64,000 nucleotides of DNA, taken from assembly GCF_051622035.1 (NCBI RefSeq), contig NC_135355.1:22932486-22996485 (forward strand), in the 5' to 3' direction. This document shows, piece by piece, positions 33,901 through 46,078 of this stretch. The DNA comes from Arctopsyche grandis (taxonomy: Eukaryota > Arthropoda > Insecta > Trichoptera > Hydropsychidae). The notes under the pieces are model-generated. The model saw only the letters and a program-made list of their open reading frames with translations. It had not been told where the DNA came from and ran no database searches. The number at the start of each line of letters is the position of its first letter. Positions within the stretch are counted from its first letter, which is position 1. A program made the translations under genes and the position numbers.

Positions 33901-36160
33901 ATTAATTAAATTAATTTATATTTTTAAAATAATTTATATATTAATTTAAATATATTATATAATAGTTAAATCTCACATGATTTATTAATGTTATTTTTGA
34001 ACGTACCGAAACAAGACTCCGTGGCGCAACGGTAGCGCGTCTGACTCCAGATCAGAAGGTTGCGTGTTCAAATCACGTCGGGGTCAAACTGGTTAATTTT
34101 TTTCTTTTTTTTTTAATTTTTATTATCATGCAAAATAAATCAGTAAGTATATAATAATAAAAAAAAAAAAAATTGCATCTCACCTGGTAAAGGACTATGG
34201 AATACACTTCTCAAATAACTCGATGGAACTTCGTCTTCAGAAACACTCATAATGGATTGAATGCGATCCATATCCATTTTTGCATCACTTTCACTGCAGC
34301 TCCTTCGGTATCTGGCGACAAATACAATAATCGTTGCTACAAGAATAAGTGCAACAGTTACGCCCATTCCAATACTCAATGCGGAGTATAGGTCGTCTTT
34401 TCGCTCATCATCGTCACCATCGTCCGCTACGGAGGTAATCTGCTCTGGTTCTGTGAGGACATGTTTAACTTCTTCTGTTTGAATATCAGTTGTAATCATC
34501 GTGAAGAAAGTGTTGTTGTCCAAATGTGAGACTGTTATAACAGGCGGAATCACGGTACTCGAATGTTTAGTCACATTTCTAATAACCACTGTATTATTTC
34601 GATGCAAATACACAGGTCGCGTTGTTACTACATTGCTAGATAGAGATTTCATCTCAACATGATCTTTTAGACTGTTTAGAATTGTTGAAGATGTTGTCGA
34701 TGTTTTATCACTGTTGGTAGAAAATAAAGTTATTTTTACTAATTCAGAATCGCCTTGCTTGGATTTTGTAGTTTTCTGAATTTTTTTCTTTGGTGAAATA
34801 ACTGTTGATTTAAGAACAGTAAGCGATATTATGGAACTTTCGGTTGCTTTCAATATTTGTTTTGCATCCTTAGTTGGTATTTTGGAAATGTTATGGAGTA
34901 TGACAGTTATAGGAGAATCTGTGACTGACGGAGAAGAAATTGTTTTGAATGTGGAAACAGGACTTTCAATCTGTGATGCAGTTACATCTTTTTTTGGACT
35001 TTCGTTTTCGTTTATTATAATGGTTGAATTATTTTCTATGACAGAGGGTTGACTTGTAGTTAATTTTAATGCATTCACTGTTGTAATTTTCATTATATTT
35101 GAAGTTGCAGATGTTATTGTAAGGTTGTTATTGGCTTCAGTTGTTGATGTAATAGTTGTAATATTAAGTTTTATGTTATCAGTTGGAAGGAAAGGTGTTG
35201 ATTGCGTCGTTAGAAAACTCGGGGTTATTGGAATTCTTAAAGTCGAGGTATATGGACGAATAGTTCTAGTTTCTATAGGTGTGCTCCAATCAAAAAGTGG
35301 CTTTTGCTCTTTACTTTTTGTCGATGATGTTTGCAACAAAGGTACTCTAGTGAATACTTCTTTGGGCACATTACAACTGGAAATCATACATATTAAAGTA
35401 TAGTTTAAATAATAAAGGAACATATTGGATTGAAATTTCAAAAAAAATTACCTTGATCCAGCCCATCCATCCATACATATGCATTTACCATTTTTTGGAT
35501 CGCACACTGAATTTCTGGGACATCTACAATCTTGAGAACAGCTCACTCCCCATTTATCGGGCGGACAATCTATTTAATAAAGTATTTTATTTATTTTTAA
35601 TTTTAATATATATTATGAAATAAAATTTGGAGAAAAAAATTGTTTTTTTTTTTTTAATTTATAATATTATACCTTGATTACAATTATTCCCAGTTACACC
35701 TTCTGAACATTTTGGATTACATTTTTCCTCATTTTCTACAAATCCTGGACAACAGAAATAAACATTTTTCTCCCTTGTTTCTGTCTGTGTACAAAATAGT
35801 AAATAGAAAAATAGTTATAACTTTTTTCATTTTTATTATGAGTATTTATTTCATATACAAATACTTACTTGAACCTTCCACCTTTCTCTCATTTCAGTGT
35901 GAACGCTAGAACATTTGGGTGGTATGTCAAAACACCACGTGTAAGTCCTCACAGATACCGGTTGATGGTATTTAACACGTGTTGTCAATGTATAACTGGA
36001 ATAGTAAATATTGTTTAAAATTGAATTAAATGGGATATAGCTTTGATACATTCAATTGCATATACTTTTGCTTTTCATTGCAAACATTTGGTCCTAATAG
36101 TCCATTTGTGAAGTTAGCAATACTCAAGATCAAGAGGGCATACTTCAATAGTAAATCCAT
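30925..36160 (-). CDS. NimA-type EMI-domain receptor with Ser/Thr-rich stalk (7 exons, 696 aa)
   Basis: Minus-strand exons: 36160-36066, 35995-35869, 35784-35673, 35569-35452, 35376-34184, 31835-31731, 31265-30925. Phases 2, 0, 1, 2, 1, 1 agree and 2091 nt close on TGA. Order: signal peptide (MDLLLKYALLILSIANF), EMI domain (GPNVC, TYTWCFDIPPKC, YFCCPGF), an EGF-like unit (CSQDCRCPRNSVC, CICMDGWAGS), then about 320 residues very rich in Ser and Thr with many N-x-S/T sites, a membrane helix at about 484-505, and a tail of about 190 residues with PKPPRP and YDEIPW. EMI plus CCPGF marks the NimA/Draper class. The stalk is much longer than I recall for Drosophila NimA. The tail motifs suggest SH3 and SH2 partners, which is inference. 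Intron 5 holds three tRNA genes. Confidence 0.92.
32190..32261 (+). tRNA. tRNA-Asp (anticodon GTC)
   Basis: A full 72-nt cloverleaf. The acceptor TCCTCGG pairs with CCGGGGA (one G-T pair). The anticodon loop reads CTGTCAC and the T arm GGGGTTCGATTCCCC is intact. A T-tract follows at once as a pol III terminator. It runs opposite to the host NimA transcript. Confidence 0.97.
32546..32619 (-). tRNA. tRNA-Ile (anticodon AAT)
   Basis: A 74-nt cloverleaf on the minus strand. The acceptor GGCCCAT pairs with ATGGGCC, the D arm contains TTAGCTCAGTTGGTTAGAGC, the anticodon loop reads CTAATAA, and the T arm contains GGGTTCGATCCC. Seven Ts follow within a few bases as terminator. It has the same orientation as NimA. 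Confidence 0.97.
33092..33620. mobile_element. hAT-type MITE in the NimA intron
   Basis: The ends TAATGTGACCAT and ATGGTCACTTTA are inverted repeats, followed inside by CAAAACGGGAC blocks on both sides. The flanking 8-mer GGTATAGA is identical on both sides (33084-33091 and 33621-33628). No transposase frame remains. Confidence 0.85.
34015..34086 (+). tRNA. tRNA-Trp (anticodon CCA)
   Basis: A 72-nt cloverleaf. The acceptor GACTCCG pairs with CGGGGTC, the D arm is GCGCAACGGTAGCGC, the anticodon loop is CTCCAGA and the T arm is GCGTGTTCAAATCACGT. T-rich terminators lie about 12 bases downstream. It runs opposite to NimA, about 100 bp from the exon 5 donor. Confidence 0.97.
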
Positions 36161-37907
36161 TTCCAAGTGTAACGATAGTAATCACTGTGTCGTTCTTCTT
36201 TGTGTTTCATTTTTGTTTAATGTATATCTCACACATATCTGTAATGAGATTATAGAATAAGTAGTGCCAGTAAAGTTAACACAAAAATAGGCTTTTAAAA
36301 CTTTTAAATTATATCATAAAATTAGTCAATGAATTGTAAACATAGAAGAATACATGTGCTAAAATAGAATTTTTATTATCGTGAATTGTTTGATTCACAC
36401 GATACGTTACAAATTTCAAATGGCACATGTGAACTGAACAAGTAAAAACTATTATGCTCCGTGTACATACATGTATACATACATACATAGTACAACGAAA
36501 GGGGACAAAGCAACTTACTTGTATAAAGTAAGTCATTATTAATGATTTTTTGATGAATGGATCTAAAAAATATCTCTCAAAATACTGACGTATCAAAATC
36601 TCGAAAATTTTGAAATAAATAATGATTTTTACATATAATTTACGTATGTGTATTTATTGTAGAGGATAGGAATAGTATACATATGTAATGTTAATATACT
36701 CTTCAGTGTTGAAATCCAGGAAGTTTAATTGCAGATGTGTATGGCTAAAACATGTGTGGGGAGCGTCTGTTAAAAACATACCAAATTGATGTAACGAGAC
36801 ACTAATGAGATGTGTGACTTCTGTCACAACTAAATAATGAATAGGGTTACCACAATTAAAATTGAATTGAACATTTCAAAGGCGCTTAATTCTCATTAGA
36901 TACCAAAATAAGGATTTGATTGGTTTGATTTTATAATTGTATGTACATTGTCTTAAAATTTTACACGCTAATTAATAAAAAAATAATGAAAATCATTATA
37001 AAACTTTTACTTGTACATGCACGTGTATTTACAGTATATATGTAGGCGTGTACATTTATAATATGCCTGCCATATGGCGTTATTTAGAATATTTAAAGCT
37101 CTCTTTAAATCCATCTTCAGCTGCATCGTTGCAGTACAAAGATAGCTACATACTTACATAATAAATATTCTTTATAGCTCATTTTACTCCACACTTTTAT
37201 TTCAGTTTTCAGTTTATTTAATCTGGCTCCTCTATTTCTTTAAGAACCGTATTTAATAAATATATTTTTGTTTTTCCATTTATAAATTCAATTTCTTAAT
37301 AAATAAATAATAAATAAAGATTTATTGATTTTGAAAACCAACATTTCTGCTCCATTCCATTCCTTTTCTATATACATAATATCATTGATTCCATAATCAT
37401 AATCATTCCAATTCTATATAATATTTCAAACATTCAGATTCATTTGTTTTATTTCTTTCTTTGTTATATGAAATGTTATATTAATAGAAGTGGCTTTAGG
37501 CGTCATATTGTTGCCAAGTGACGATTGTCCACAGACAATCCTAAATAATTTTAGCATCAGTCGTATTTGATGCTTGGTGCTCGACGTATGTCCGATAAAA
37601 ACTTCTCTGTTTGTTTATATTACTCGTAAGATGGGCAAGCATCGGTAAATATTGCACAATGCATTAAAAAACACACAAACAACATGGGATACAAGTAAAC
37701 TGATCCGATTGTATTCCGTGCGTTGTACCGTATTTACATACCTCTTTTATACTGCATTATATGTATAGAGACGTACTGCGTAATGTTGACAACAATTATT
37801 TATTCGTAAGGGCCCTTCTATTATTATTAGAAGGGTATATCAAACTTATAATCCCAATTTATGATAGTTGAATTTTATCAAAAAATAAACATAAAAATTA
37901 CGGGTTT
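36161..37907. other. NimA upstream region
   Basis: AT-rich with no recognisable gene. ACGATAG lies just upstream of the start codon, a weak GATA-like motif. Short ATACATACATAC runs occur near 36470. Confidence 0.4.
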
Positions 37908-38261
37908 GGTGCAAACGATCGAAAAGCGCCAGACAGATTGAACCACAGATTAACTGGATGGCTGCTTTAAACGCAATTCTCGACTTCACTAATGAAAAAT
38001 TGCACATCAGATGACGAGTAACCTTTCGATGTGCACAGATGCAATTATTAAAATGGTAATTATTAAAATTGAGTTGGATCTTTCTGGCGAGTTTTTAATA
38101 ATTTAATAAGGAAAAATTCGGAACTTAAGTATCAGAAGCACAGAACGTATACAGGGTAGGTATGTCGGGAGTTCGGGTTGATTTCGCAGTGCGCACGCAT
38201 AAGGTACACGTGTCGTTAATCTGTGGTTCAGTCTGTCAGGCGCTTTTCGATCGTTTGCACC
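37908..38261. mobile_element. MITE with terminal inverted repeats of about 45 bp
   Basis: The left end starts GGTGCAAACGATCGAAAAGC and the right end is its complement. The arms stay paired to a CCACAGATTA block with few mismatches. The interior has no coding capacity. The superfamily is not clear because no target duplication stands out. Confidence 0.85.
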
Positions 38262-39038
38262 GCATCGAAAAATTACATTTATTTACGGAATCCAATGGAT
38301 GAGTCAATTATAATATAAATACATAAAAGCATATACATATATGTAGTAGCTTTATTGTTATTTATTTTTCAAATTTTGAGTTGTGTTACATATTAGAACT
38401 CTCATCAGGGTGGACGTTCATTAAATAATTACGGTCAAATTCCAGCAAATTACACAACAATTACGAATGTCGAGCTCACATGTTACGTGTTTTACAATTA
38501 ATAAACGGAACCGTTGCTACTTGTAAACACGGGTTCGATCAAAAAGTATCCGAATCGACAATTTTCAGTACAATGTATTAAATTTTCATTATCTACTTAA
38601 ACCACTGTTTATATTCATATAATATGTAAGTACATATGTCGGTGTATTTATGCAGCACACGTATTCATAGTGGATAGCTTCCAGTGTTGATACGTTTTGG
38701 ACAAAATATCACTATCAAAACCAGGAAGTGCAATTATGATTGGTTCACTCGTGAGCATCGTCGTGAGGGATTAGTAGGATATAAGGACACGATTCAATCA
38801 GCATTTATTTAAAAAAGTACATATGTATGTGTATTAACAAGGAAAGATAAAATGCATGAAGTATTATATATGAATTACCAACTGATATTATGATTTATCA
38901 GTATATAAAAAATTATATTAAATGAAGTTATTTAATATCGTTTTCAAAAAATTTATGTATGTACATAAATTATACTTGTAAAAAATTTCTTTCATATAAA
39001 AAATATATTTGCATGTAAATATGTACCTTTATACCTTA
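38262..39038. other. AT-rich spacer
   Basis: No supported feature. A CCAGGAAGTGCAATTATGAT stretch near 38720 is complex but unrecognised. Confidence 0.35.
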
Positions 39039-39290
39039 CTAGTTGTTTTACCCGGCTTCGCTCAGTTTTTTTAATATAAACAGATTTGAATCGAAAAAAA
39101 TATATAACGAATCGTCATATACACTGTTTTTTTACGAAGTTATATATTATACCAGATTATATAATATAATTATACCAAATTATATATTATACCAGAATCC
39201 GGCGGCCCCCCGAATTTATTTGAATCGAATAGAAAAATATATCGATTCGTCATAGAAACTGATTTTTTTTCGATATTAGATGTTTTTAGT
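39039..39290 (-). mobile_element. Helitron-like terminus, minus orientation
   Basis: Read on the minus strand it ends GAGCGAAGCCGGGTAAAAC, then AACTAG|T, the same 3' end as the copies near 4137 and 60869. The body contains GATTTGAATCGA-type sequence repeated twice (39080 and 39220). The 5' end is not defined. Confidence 0.5.
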
Positions 39291-39754
39291 TTCTAAACAG
39301 TATTAATCTTTTGTTATTAGTTTCATATTTTATAACAAGTTAATATTTTTTGAAGATGTGGATAAGCATACAATATTAGGCTATGAGATTTTCATCGAGA
39401 GATTTCTACTTATTGGAAAACCAAACATATAAAGGTCGGATATTAACCAGAACACTATCCTTTTGGGGTGGGACAAGTTGCTAATGGGCCGTATTAGTAA
39501 CACATTAAATAAATTAAGTAATATCTGAAAACTAGCGGAAATATAACATGCAACGTTTTCTTCTTCCACTATCAACCTAAAAATGTCCTTGGCATTATTA
39601 TTACTTTATCTATGTTTTTTAATTACCCAGAGGGAGAATTTTGATCCTTGTGGTTCATAGAAAATATTCAGCGCTAATATTAGATATCCATTGATTTGGT
39701 ATTTATAACTACAATCAATATATCGTTCAAAGAATTGTACAAAGAAATAATAGA

Positions 39755-42340
39755 TTTTTGAGGTCTTTTTCCTATTATGCTGTACATTAACATTAGAATA
39801 ATACAATACTATAATTAATAAAATTGTAAAATACAAATTGATAAACAGTAAATCAGTAGCTATTAAAATATAGATAAAATGTATTGTGAACATAATTTAG
39901 TAATAATATAAAGCATTTAAAAATCAAAATTAAATATATCATTCCCTTATAAGAAATTAAATATATATAAGAAAAGTGCACCCCTATGTAGTCGATATCT
40001 GGTGATACCGACTACATGGGGGTAATACATAGAAAATAATATTTAATATTTAAACTACTACATAGAAAATAATATTTAATATTTTAAAAATTATCAAAAT
40101 TGGCTCATTATTGTATAATTGTATTTTTTTTAGTTATTATGTACAAAACGTAAAGAGAATATTCATATACTTCTATTATATGTATGATATTATTTATGTA
40201 AAAAAGGCATGGCAAATAAGAATTTCGTTTAATGTGCTTAAAATTAATCAATACTTTGTCTATTATTTCAAATTCAATTTTTTTTAAAGGAAGGTTTTGA
40301 ATCGTGTTCGCAATTCTTTATAAAAAAATTTCTGTATTTTGAAAAATTCTTTAAATAAATTTTTTCGCATTGGTTATATTGTTAATTATGGAACATCAGA
40401 AGATTTTCAGCTGATTGTCTTTAATATCGGATACAAATTTAAAGGGATTAGCGAAGAAAAGGTGTAGTGTAGCGGACCCCTGTTTTTGGATTTTAACTAA
40501 ATGTTTTTTTTTTTAATAATTCTAAGCCTTTCGATACACAGATTTATATAATATGAAATTTAAAGAAAATTTGTAAAATTTACCAATTAGTTTTGTCCAT
40601 ATTATATAATATTATAGAACACATCCAAACTAAAATATATGTTTTAGATACTATTAAAATATTTAAAAATTCACATATTTTTAACAAGTTAGATAAACAA
40701 TTTCACTTTTTTTGAAAACTTTAATTGATCAATTTAAATAGTTTAGATTAATTCACTTAATTTACGTTTAAATTATTTCGATCGGTTAATTGATGATTTT
40801 TAACGATTAAATTAACGACTGTGTGCAGGAGTATCGCGGGCGTCCCGGTCAAAAAGGACGCCACTCTGCGCCGGTCAAAGTTCGACTGGGAACTCTTGCA
40901 CGTTGTATGTGATTAATGCTTGTTTCTCTTTCCAATGTTGACACCATAAAGCATCGGGACAAAAAATCCTGGATTCGCATGAAGAAATAGTTTCTAATAA
41001 TAACCAAAGCATACTATGCATACCGTATTAAATGCATATTGTGAGGACTAGCAACTTGCAGAACGATTTATCATCATATATCGTTAAGTATACCAAATTT
41101 AATATCCCTGGATACCTAATATTTTTGTGAATGAGTTCCAAGAGCTTTTCATCGGTATGGATATCACATAACAAAAGTTTCTGGTAAGTGCACATTCAAG
41201 ATTTATATACCACATCACGACTCACATCGCACACACTACTATATATATATACATTCTTAAATTGATTTCACTAGCAATAGCTCAAAAATACATTTTTACA
41301 GACACAGAGTAGTATGTGGTACGTGGTTTTTTTAGATAGTTTTACACATGCAAAAAAACACTGCCAGGTCAAATCTGTACCGTGGCGTCTCTTCGCAAAT
41401 CTAACCCCCTTGGGTGTTTCGGTGATATTTTAACCTTATATTGACATATGTTTGGCAGTGATCTATAACGGTGATTCCATATTTGAAGAAATGTAAGAGA
41501 AACTTGTTGAAAAAATAATAACATGACATGAAGATACGCCCATCACAGTTGGAAACAAATGAGTGCGTACCGTGTCGCACTTTTGAGTGTGTTCTTACCA
41601 AATTTATTTATGAAAAAAATTAATTAAACAAAAAAATAATTACTTTATCTAAGTACGTAGTAACAATAGATGAAATTTTGTGATCATGTACTAACTTAGA
41701 GTTAATAAGGTTTTGTTGAGGATTCATAAACCGGAAGTAGTCATTTTTTTAAATTTCGTTATTTTATTTTGATCATTTAAATTATTTTTATTTTCTTGAA
41801 AATTCAAGTATAATTCTTGTATCAATGTGATGAAAATAAAAAAAAAATCACTAAATTTAATAAACCGGAAGTGGGATTTTTTCCCCTTAGAAAAGTCAAA
41901 AATGTTGTGGCCACTATTCTGTCCACACCCCTATACGTATCAAGCTGAAAATTTATATTTGTATTCTTTATGTACTAATTGATAAGGTTTTGGTCAGAAT
42001 TCGTAAACTAGAAGTAGTATTTTTTTTTAAAACAATATTTCATTATTTTATTTTGACCTTTTAAATAATTTTTTTTCTTGATATTTAATGTGCATAATAC
42101 TGATAGTGATTTTAAATAATAAAAAAATTGAACAAAATCCGACAACCGGAAGTAGAATTTGTGTCTTGTGTAAGTTTCCCTACATTTGCGCTCAATAAAT
42201 TTGTATCGAAAATGCTGTCGTAGCCAGTATGTATGAACGTTTATGCATGTTTAATTATCGAATTTTGTTTGTAACCTTCTTATATTCCTCAAATACGTAG
42301 ATAAAGTGGTGGGTTGGTCACATCCGAATTTTTTTACACA
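39755..42340. repeat. Dispersed repeat family, copy 2
   Basis: Blocks at 39755-39928 and about 41620-42250 match 14744-14920 and about 16020-16560 in order and orientation. Between them, 40810-40990 is GC-richer and includes a GGATTCGCATGAAGAAAT piece resembling the LINE RT fragment near 11560. The part 41330-41600 resembles 48700-48890, a further shared repeat. Confidence 0.55.
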
Positions 42341-43328
42341 AAGACCCATGGAAACTCATTGGGTAATCAGCATGGTCATACAAATGTCTGTTTATGCTAA
42401 ATAATATATGTATCTCAAAAAACGGACTACCCAAGCTCACAGTGGCGATATGAAGAAAGAACACCTACATTACACGGTGTAGTGCAAATGTGTATAAATT
42501 GTTTGCTAGGACTGTTCTTTGTATAATATAATAAATACGTTTAAGCAGAGGGTCACTCGCACAGTTCACACGACGAGTCACGAAATATGATTATGGCACA
42601 TCAACGAGCCGCATCAATCTTGTTTGGACGACAATTGAATGCACCACAACTCGGATATCTTAATTTAAAGCAGCCGATAAGTAGCCACAGTCGAATGAGC
42701 CGGGCACATTGTTATCGAAACGATGCATGCACGTATCCTCGTTCGTTTCAATTATTTCGGATACTGACATACTACATCTATCTATTTCAATTGCTCCATA
42801 TCTTGGAACCCTTTGACCAGCCGACATGAAAATTTGATGCACTGTTCCGTTGAATTACGTGTATTTGCTCATTAACAATTGAGATGCGAATGAATAAATA
42901 ATAATAAAAAAATAATAAACATTTGAGAAGGGCAACAAATTATTTGGTTAGTTTATAATTCCAAAAGTGGTCACTAAAAAAATGAAAAATGTATCAGTAA
43001 TTAATTATAAACTTGATTAGTAACTTATTCTAAATGATCAGTATAATAAAATTAACGATCAGTAAATAATTTATTTTTGTTCAGTAAATAATTCTTTATT
43101 TTATCAGTAAATAAATCCTTTTTGATCAGTATTTTATTTAAATACTGATCAAAAAGGATTTTCTATAAGTGAAATTATAATTTTTGACACACAGTGACAG
43201 TATCTTAGCAGATAGTACAGTATCTCATTTATTTAAGGGTCAGGTTTGGTTAGGTTAAGTTAGGGTTGGCCCTAATAATTTAAGATTAGGTTGCTAGGGT
43301 TGGTATTTATTCATCTAAGATTAGGTTA

Positions 43329-43503
43329 GGGCCGGGCTGCACCGCTCAACTCACGAACAACTTGGTTGAGGGCGACCAGACCAATGCATGCAGGTAGATG
43401 GGACATGCCACACCCATCAACTTGTTTGTCGCACACATTTCCATACATTTTTTTGTGTCGCGCGACTAGTCGGCCGACAAAGTTGCACGATGCGGCCCGG
43501 CCC
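43329..43503. mobile_element. PIF/Harbinger-type MITE with TTA target duplication
   Basis: The ends GGGCCGGGCTGCACCG and CGATGCGGCCCGGCCC are inverted repeats starting GGGCC..GCA, the Harbinger style. TTA lies on both sides (43326-43328 and 43504-43506). 175 bp, GC-rich, non-coding, nested in the composite element. Confidence 0.8.
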
Positions 43504-43720
43504 TTAGGTTAGGTAAACGTCAACAGACACGCGAGAACTGAGATAGTTAGACTGCACTGAACCTGGAGCGAGGGGCAAAATTAATCAGCCATAATGCGAT
43601 ATGGCAACACTGACGATTTTCTAGTGGTCAAAATGAAATGATCATTTTTAAATGATATTACTGATCATCTTGTAATAATAATCGACCGTTTCATTTTATT
43701 ATCTGATCATTTTGGTTTAA

Positions 43721-44229
43721 GAGGGCTGGAAACCAGCGCCTTGTCCATACAAACGTATTACGGTTCTACCTTCCTCAATTATAGTACTAGAGAAATTATT
43801 TTTTAATATATGGCATGTTTTTATCTTTTTATTTTTTTGATTAGCTATTTTTTATAGGAGCTACGAGGCACCAAACATCTATAAAGTCGCCTAGTTTTTA
43901 CACCCACGAAAAGAGTCCAGCGTGCAAATTTAACGATTGATTTTTAAAAAAATACAAAGACACAAACATAGAAAATATCTTTCTCATACCGATGATGATT
44001 TTTTTTAAATTGGTGCAGTTTCGGAGGAGAAAACTGGAGCATACGAAACCTCAATTTTGTCGATTTAAAATAGGTATTATCCGGTCGATGCACAACTGTC
44101 GCATTCACTCAATACATATGTATATTGATATATATTGTCGCATTCACTCAATATATAAATTCACTCAATATATATGTATATCGAAGAAAGGAACGGCAAC
44201 AAAATTGAGGTTTCGGGTATCCAGTGCTC
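43721..44229. mobile_element. piggyBac-type MITE with TTAA target duplication
   Basis: TTAA flanks both ends (43717-43720 and 44230-44233). Inside, GAGGGCTGGAAACC at the left faces the complement of GAGCACTGGATACC at the right. The interior has inverted copies of a CGAAACCTCAATTTTGT block. No transposase. Confidence 0.7.
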
Positions 44230-44395
44230 TTAATGAATGATTATTTAGGTTTAATAACTGATCATTTAGTATAATATGACAACTTATCAAAGGTACTGAT
44301 CATTTAGAATACTCACTGATTTCGAAATATTTACTGACAATTTAGTTATTTTTGTTGGTCAAAAGTTGAATAAATTACTGATCAATTAAATACAC

Positions 44396-46078
44396 GCCTT
44401 TGAGAAGATATTATGTATGTAGTACTTGGAAGTGAATTGTGTTGTTTTTTTGATGCAAAAAATATAACAGTAAAGTAAAAATCAACTTAATACAAAAATC
44501 ATGTTTTATATGATGGTTACGTATAAATAATATTTGAAATACATTTCCGGTGTGAACATGTGAACTGATAAATTCAAGTACATGTAGCGATGTAACTGTT
44601 CAATGGACATAAATATGAATGAACAATGATGGTCAAACTTTTTTCAACGGATATTTCTCCATGTTTAGTACATTGTGTATACTTACATATGTGTGATATT
44701 AATTTACTCCAAGACGATATTATGAGTAGTAACGTGTGTATATAAGCGTGTGTACGTATATGAGCCAAACAAATGCTAATGTTTGCATCTGGTCCGCTTG
44801 TTTCAACGAAGTGTTTCCTGCTCCAATTTTTGTGTCCGCTCGTATTTTGATCGAGTTAAACACTTTGCATCTGAACACAAATTCAAATGAGAACTAATCT
44901 GAACAAGGGGACGTGGAAATGAACAGGATCAAAAATAAATTATCGTCGAATATAAAACAAAAATCAAATAATATTTTTTTTATTATATTACAAATCCAAG
45001 TTTTATACATATAAAATTATAAAATTTCAATTTTTAAAATGGTATAACTATGTATGTACGTATTAATATAACTACTTAATTGTACCAAAATGTCTTGACA
45101 GTTTGTTCATTTTTATTTCAGTTCATATATGTATATGCATGTATGTGATACCTACATACAAAATGCTTTTAATACATACGTACATATAAATAAACCAAGC
45201 AAGTGTGATAAAATATATATAAATATACATATAATAGAAATACAATAATTCTAATCGATGTTTATTTGTTTATTGCTAATAAAGTGAAAATTATCAGGTA
45301 AATGAAAACATTTAAATTTCATTAATAAAGATAGAAAAATTAATATTTTTAGTAAGTATATCACGCTATATGTATATAACGACTTAATATTACACATAAT
45401 AAAAAGTTTCGTTATGATTTGGTAACTAATTAAAATAATTAAGAGAAAATAAGATACATATGTATGTATATTCAATAATAACATATTTAAATTATAGATT
45501 TTGGGCTAGACTGGAAATTTTTATTTGGTTTCCGTAAAGCTGTACGATTAAAATGATATTAAATGTGCAAAATATGTCGTTATTGCAAAAAATTACAGGT
45601 TGATGGATATAATAATAACTGAAACCTTCTGTATACGTTAGAATCGGCTCGTAACCTTTTTTGCTCTATCCACCCCTTCGCCAGTCAGATGAAAGCCGTG
45701 GACCCCACAAATATAAGTGGTTCTTACAAAGTTAATAACTTAATTAAATTAACATAAATTCTTTCAGAGTTGTTGGAAGAGTCTTTGTTGCTAGTGCAAG
45801 TTCGCGGATTAAAAACTTAGATTCATTCCATGAACTCTTGGAGTCCGTGGTATATAAGAACATATGTATGTATGTATATCTAAGTAAAAGCGAATGATAT
45901 AAATATATTCGTATATAATAATAATTTTAATATTAAAAGTTTTTTTACAACGTTTTAAGATATTGATTAATATTTAGAAATATTAATCAATATCTTATAA
46001 TATACACTAAAATTATCTAATTTACATACATACATGCAGAGGATTTTTATGTATATGTTTGAAAATATTATCAATAAG
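44396..46078. other. Spacer downstream of the Ance-like gene
   Basis: AT-rich with many ACATATGTATGTA motifs. An inverted ATTAATCAATATCTTA pair lies near 45955-46000. No gene is seen. Confidence 0.4.

Larger units (their letters stand above)
31836..34183 (-). other. NimA intron 5
   Basis: A 2.35-kb intron (phase 1) that contains tRNA-Asp, tRNA-Ile, a hAT-type MITE and tRNA-Trp. A duplicated ATTAATATAATT stretch lies at 31896-31970. The part 33655-33770 holds CCGAAAACCGAAAAC-type repeats facing a GGTTCGGGTCC block, possibly another small element. Confidence 0.8.
42947..44395. mobile_element. Composite element with inverted arrays of TGATCAGTA motifs
   Basis: At the left (about 42985-43150) TCAGTAA or GATCAGTA recurs seven times at 21-25 bp spacing. 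At the right (43630-43716 and 44234-44395) the complement TACTGATCA recurs in the opposite direction. Such subterminal arrays are typical of transposase binding regions. Two other MITEs are nested inside. No transposase is seen and the outer ends are approximate. Confidence 0.6.

Noticed and set aside
43230-43330. GGTTAGGTTAAGTTAGGG words as interstitial telomere repeat
   Set aside because: The TTAGG units are irregular and few, and they flank a Harbinger-type insertion. An ordinary TTAGGTT-rich segment is a simpler explanation.
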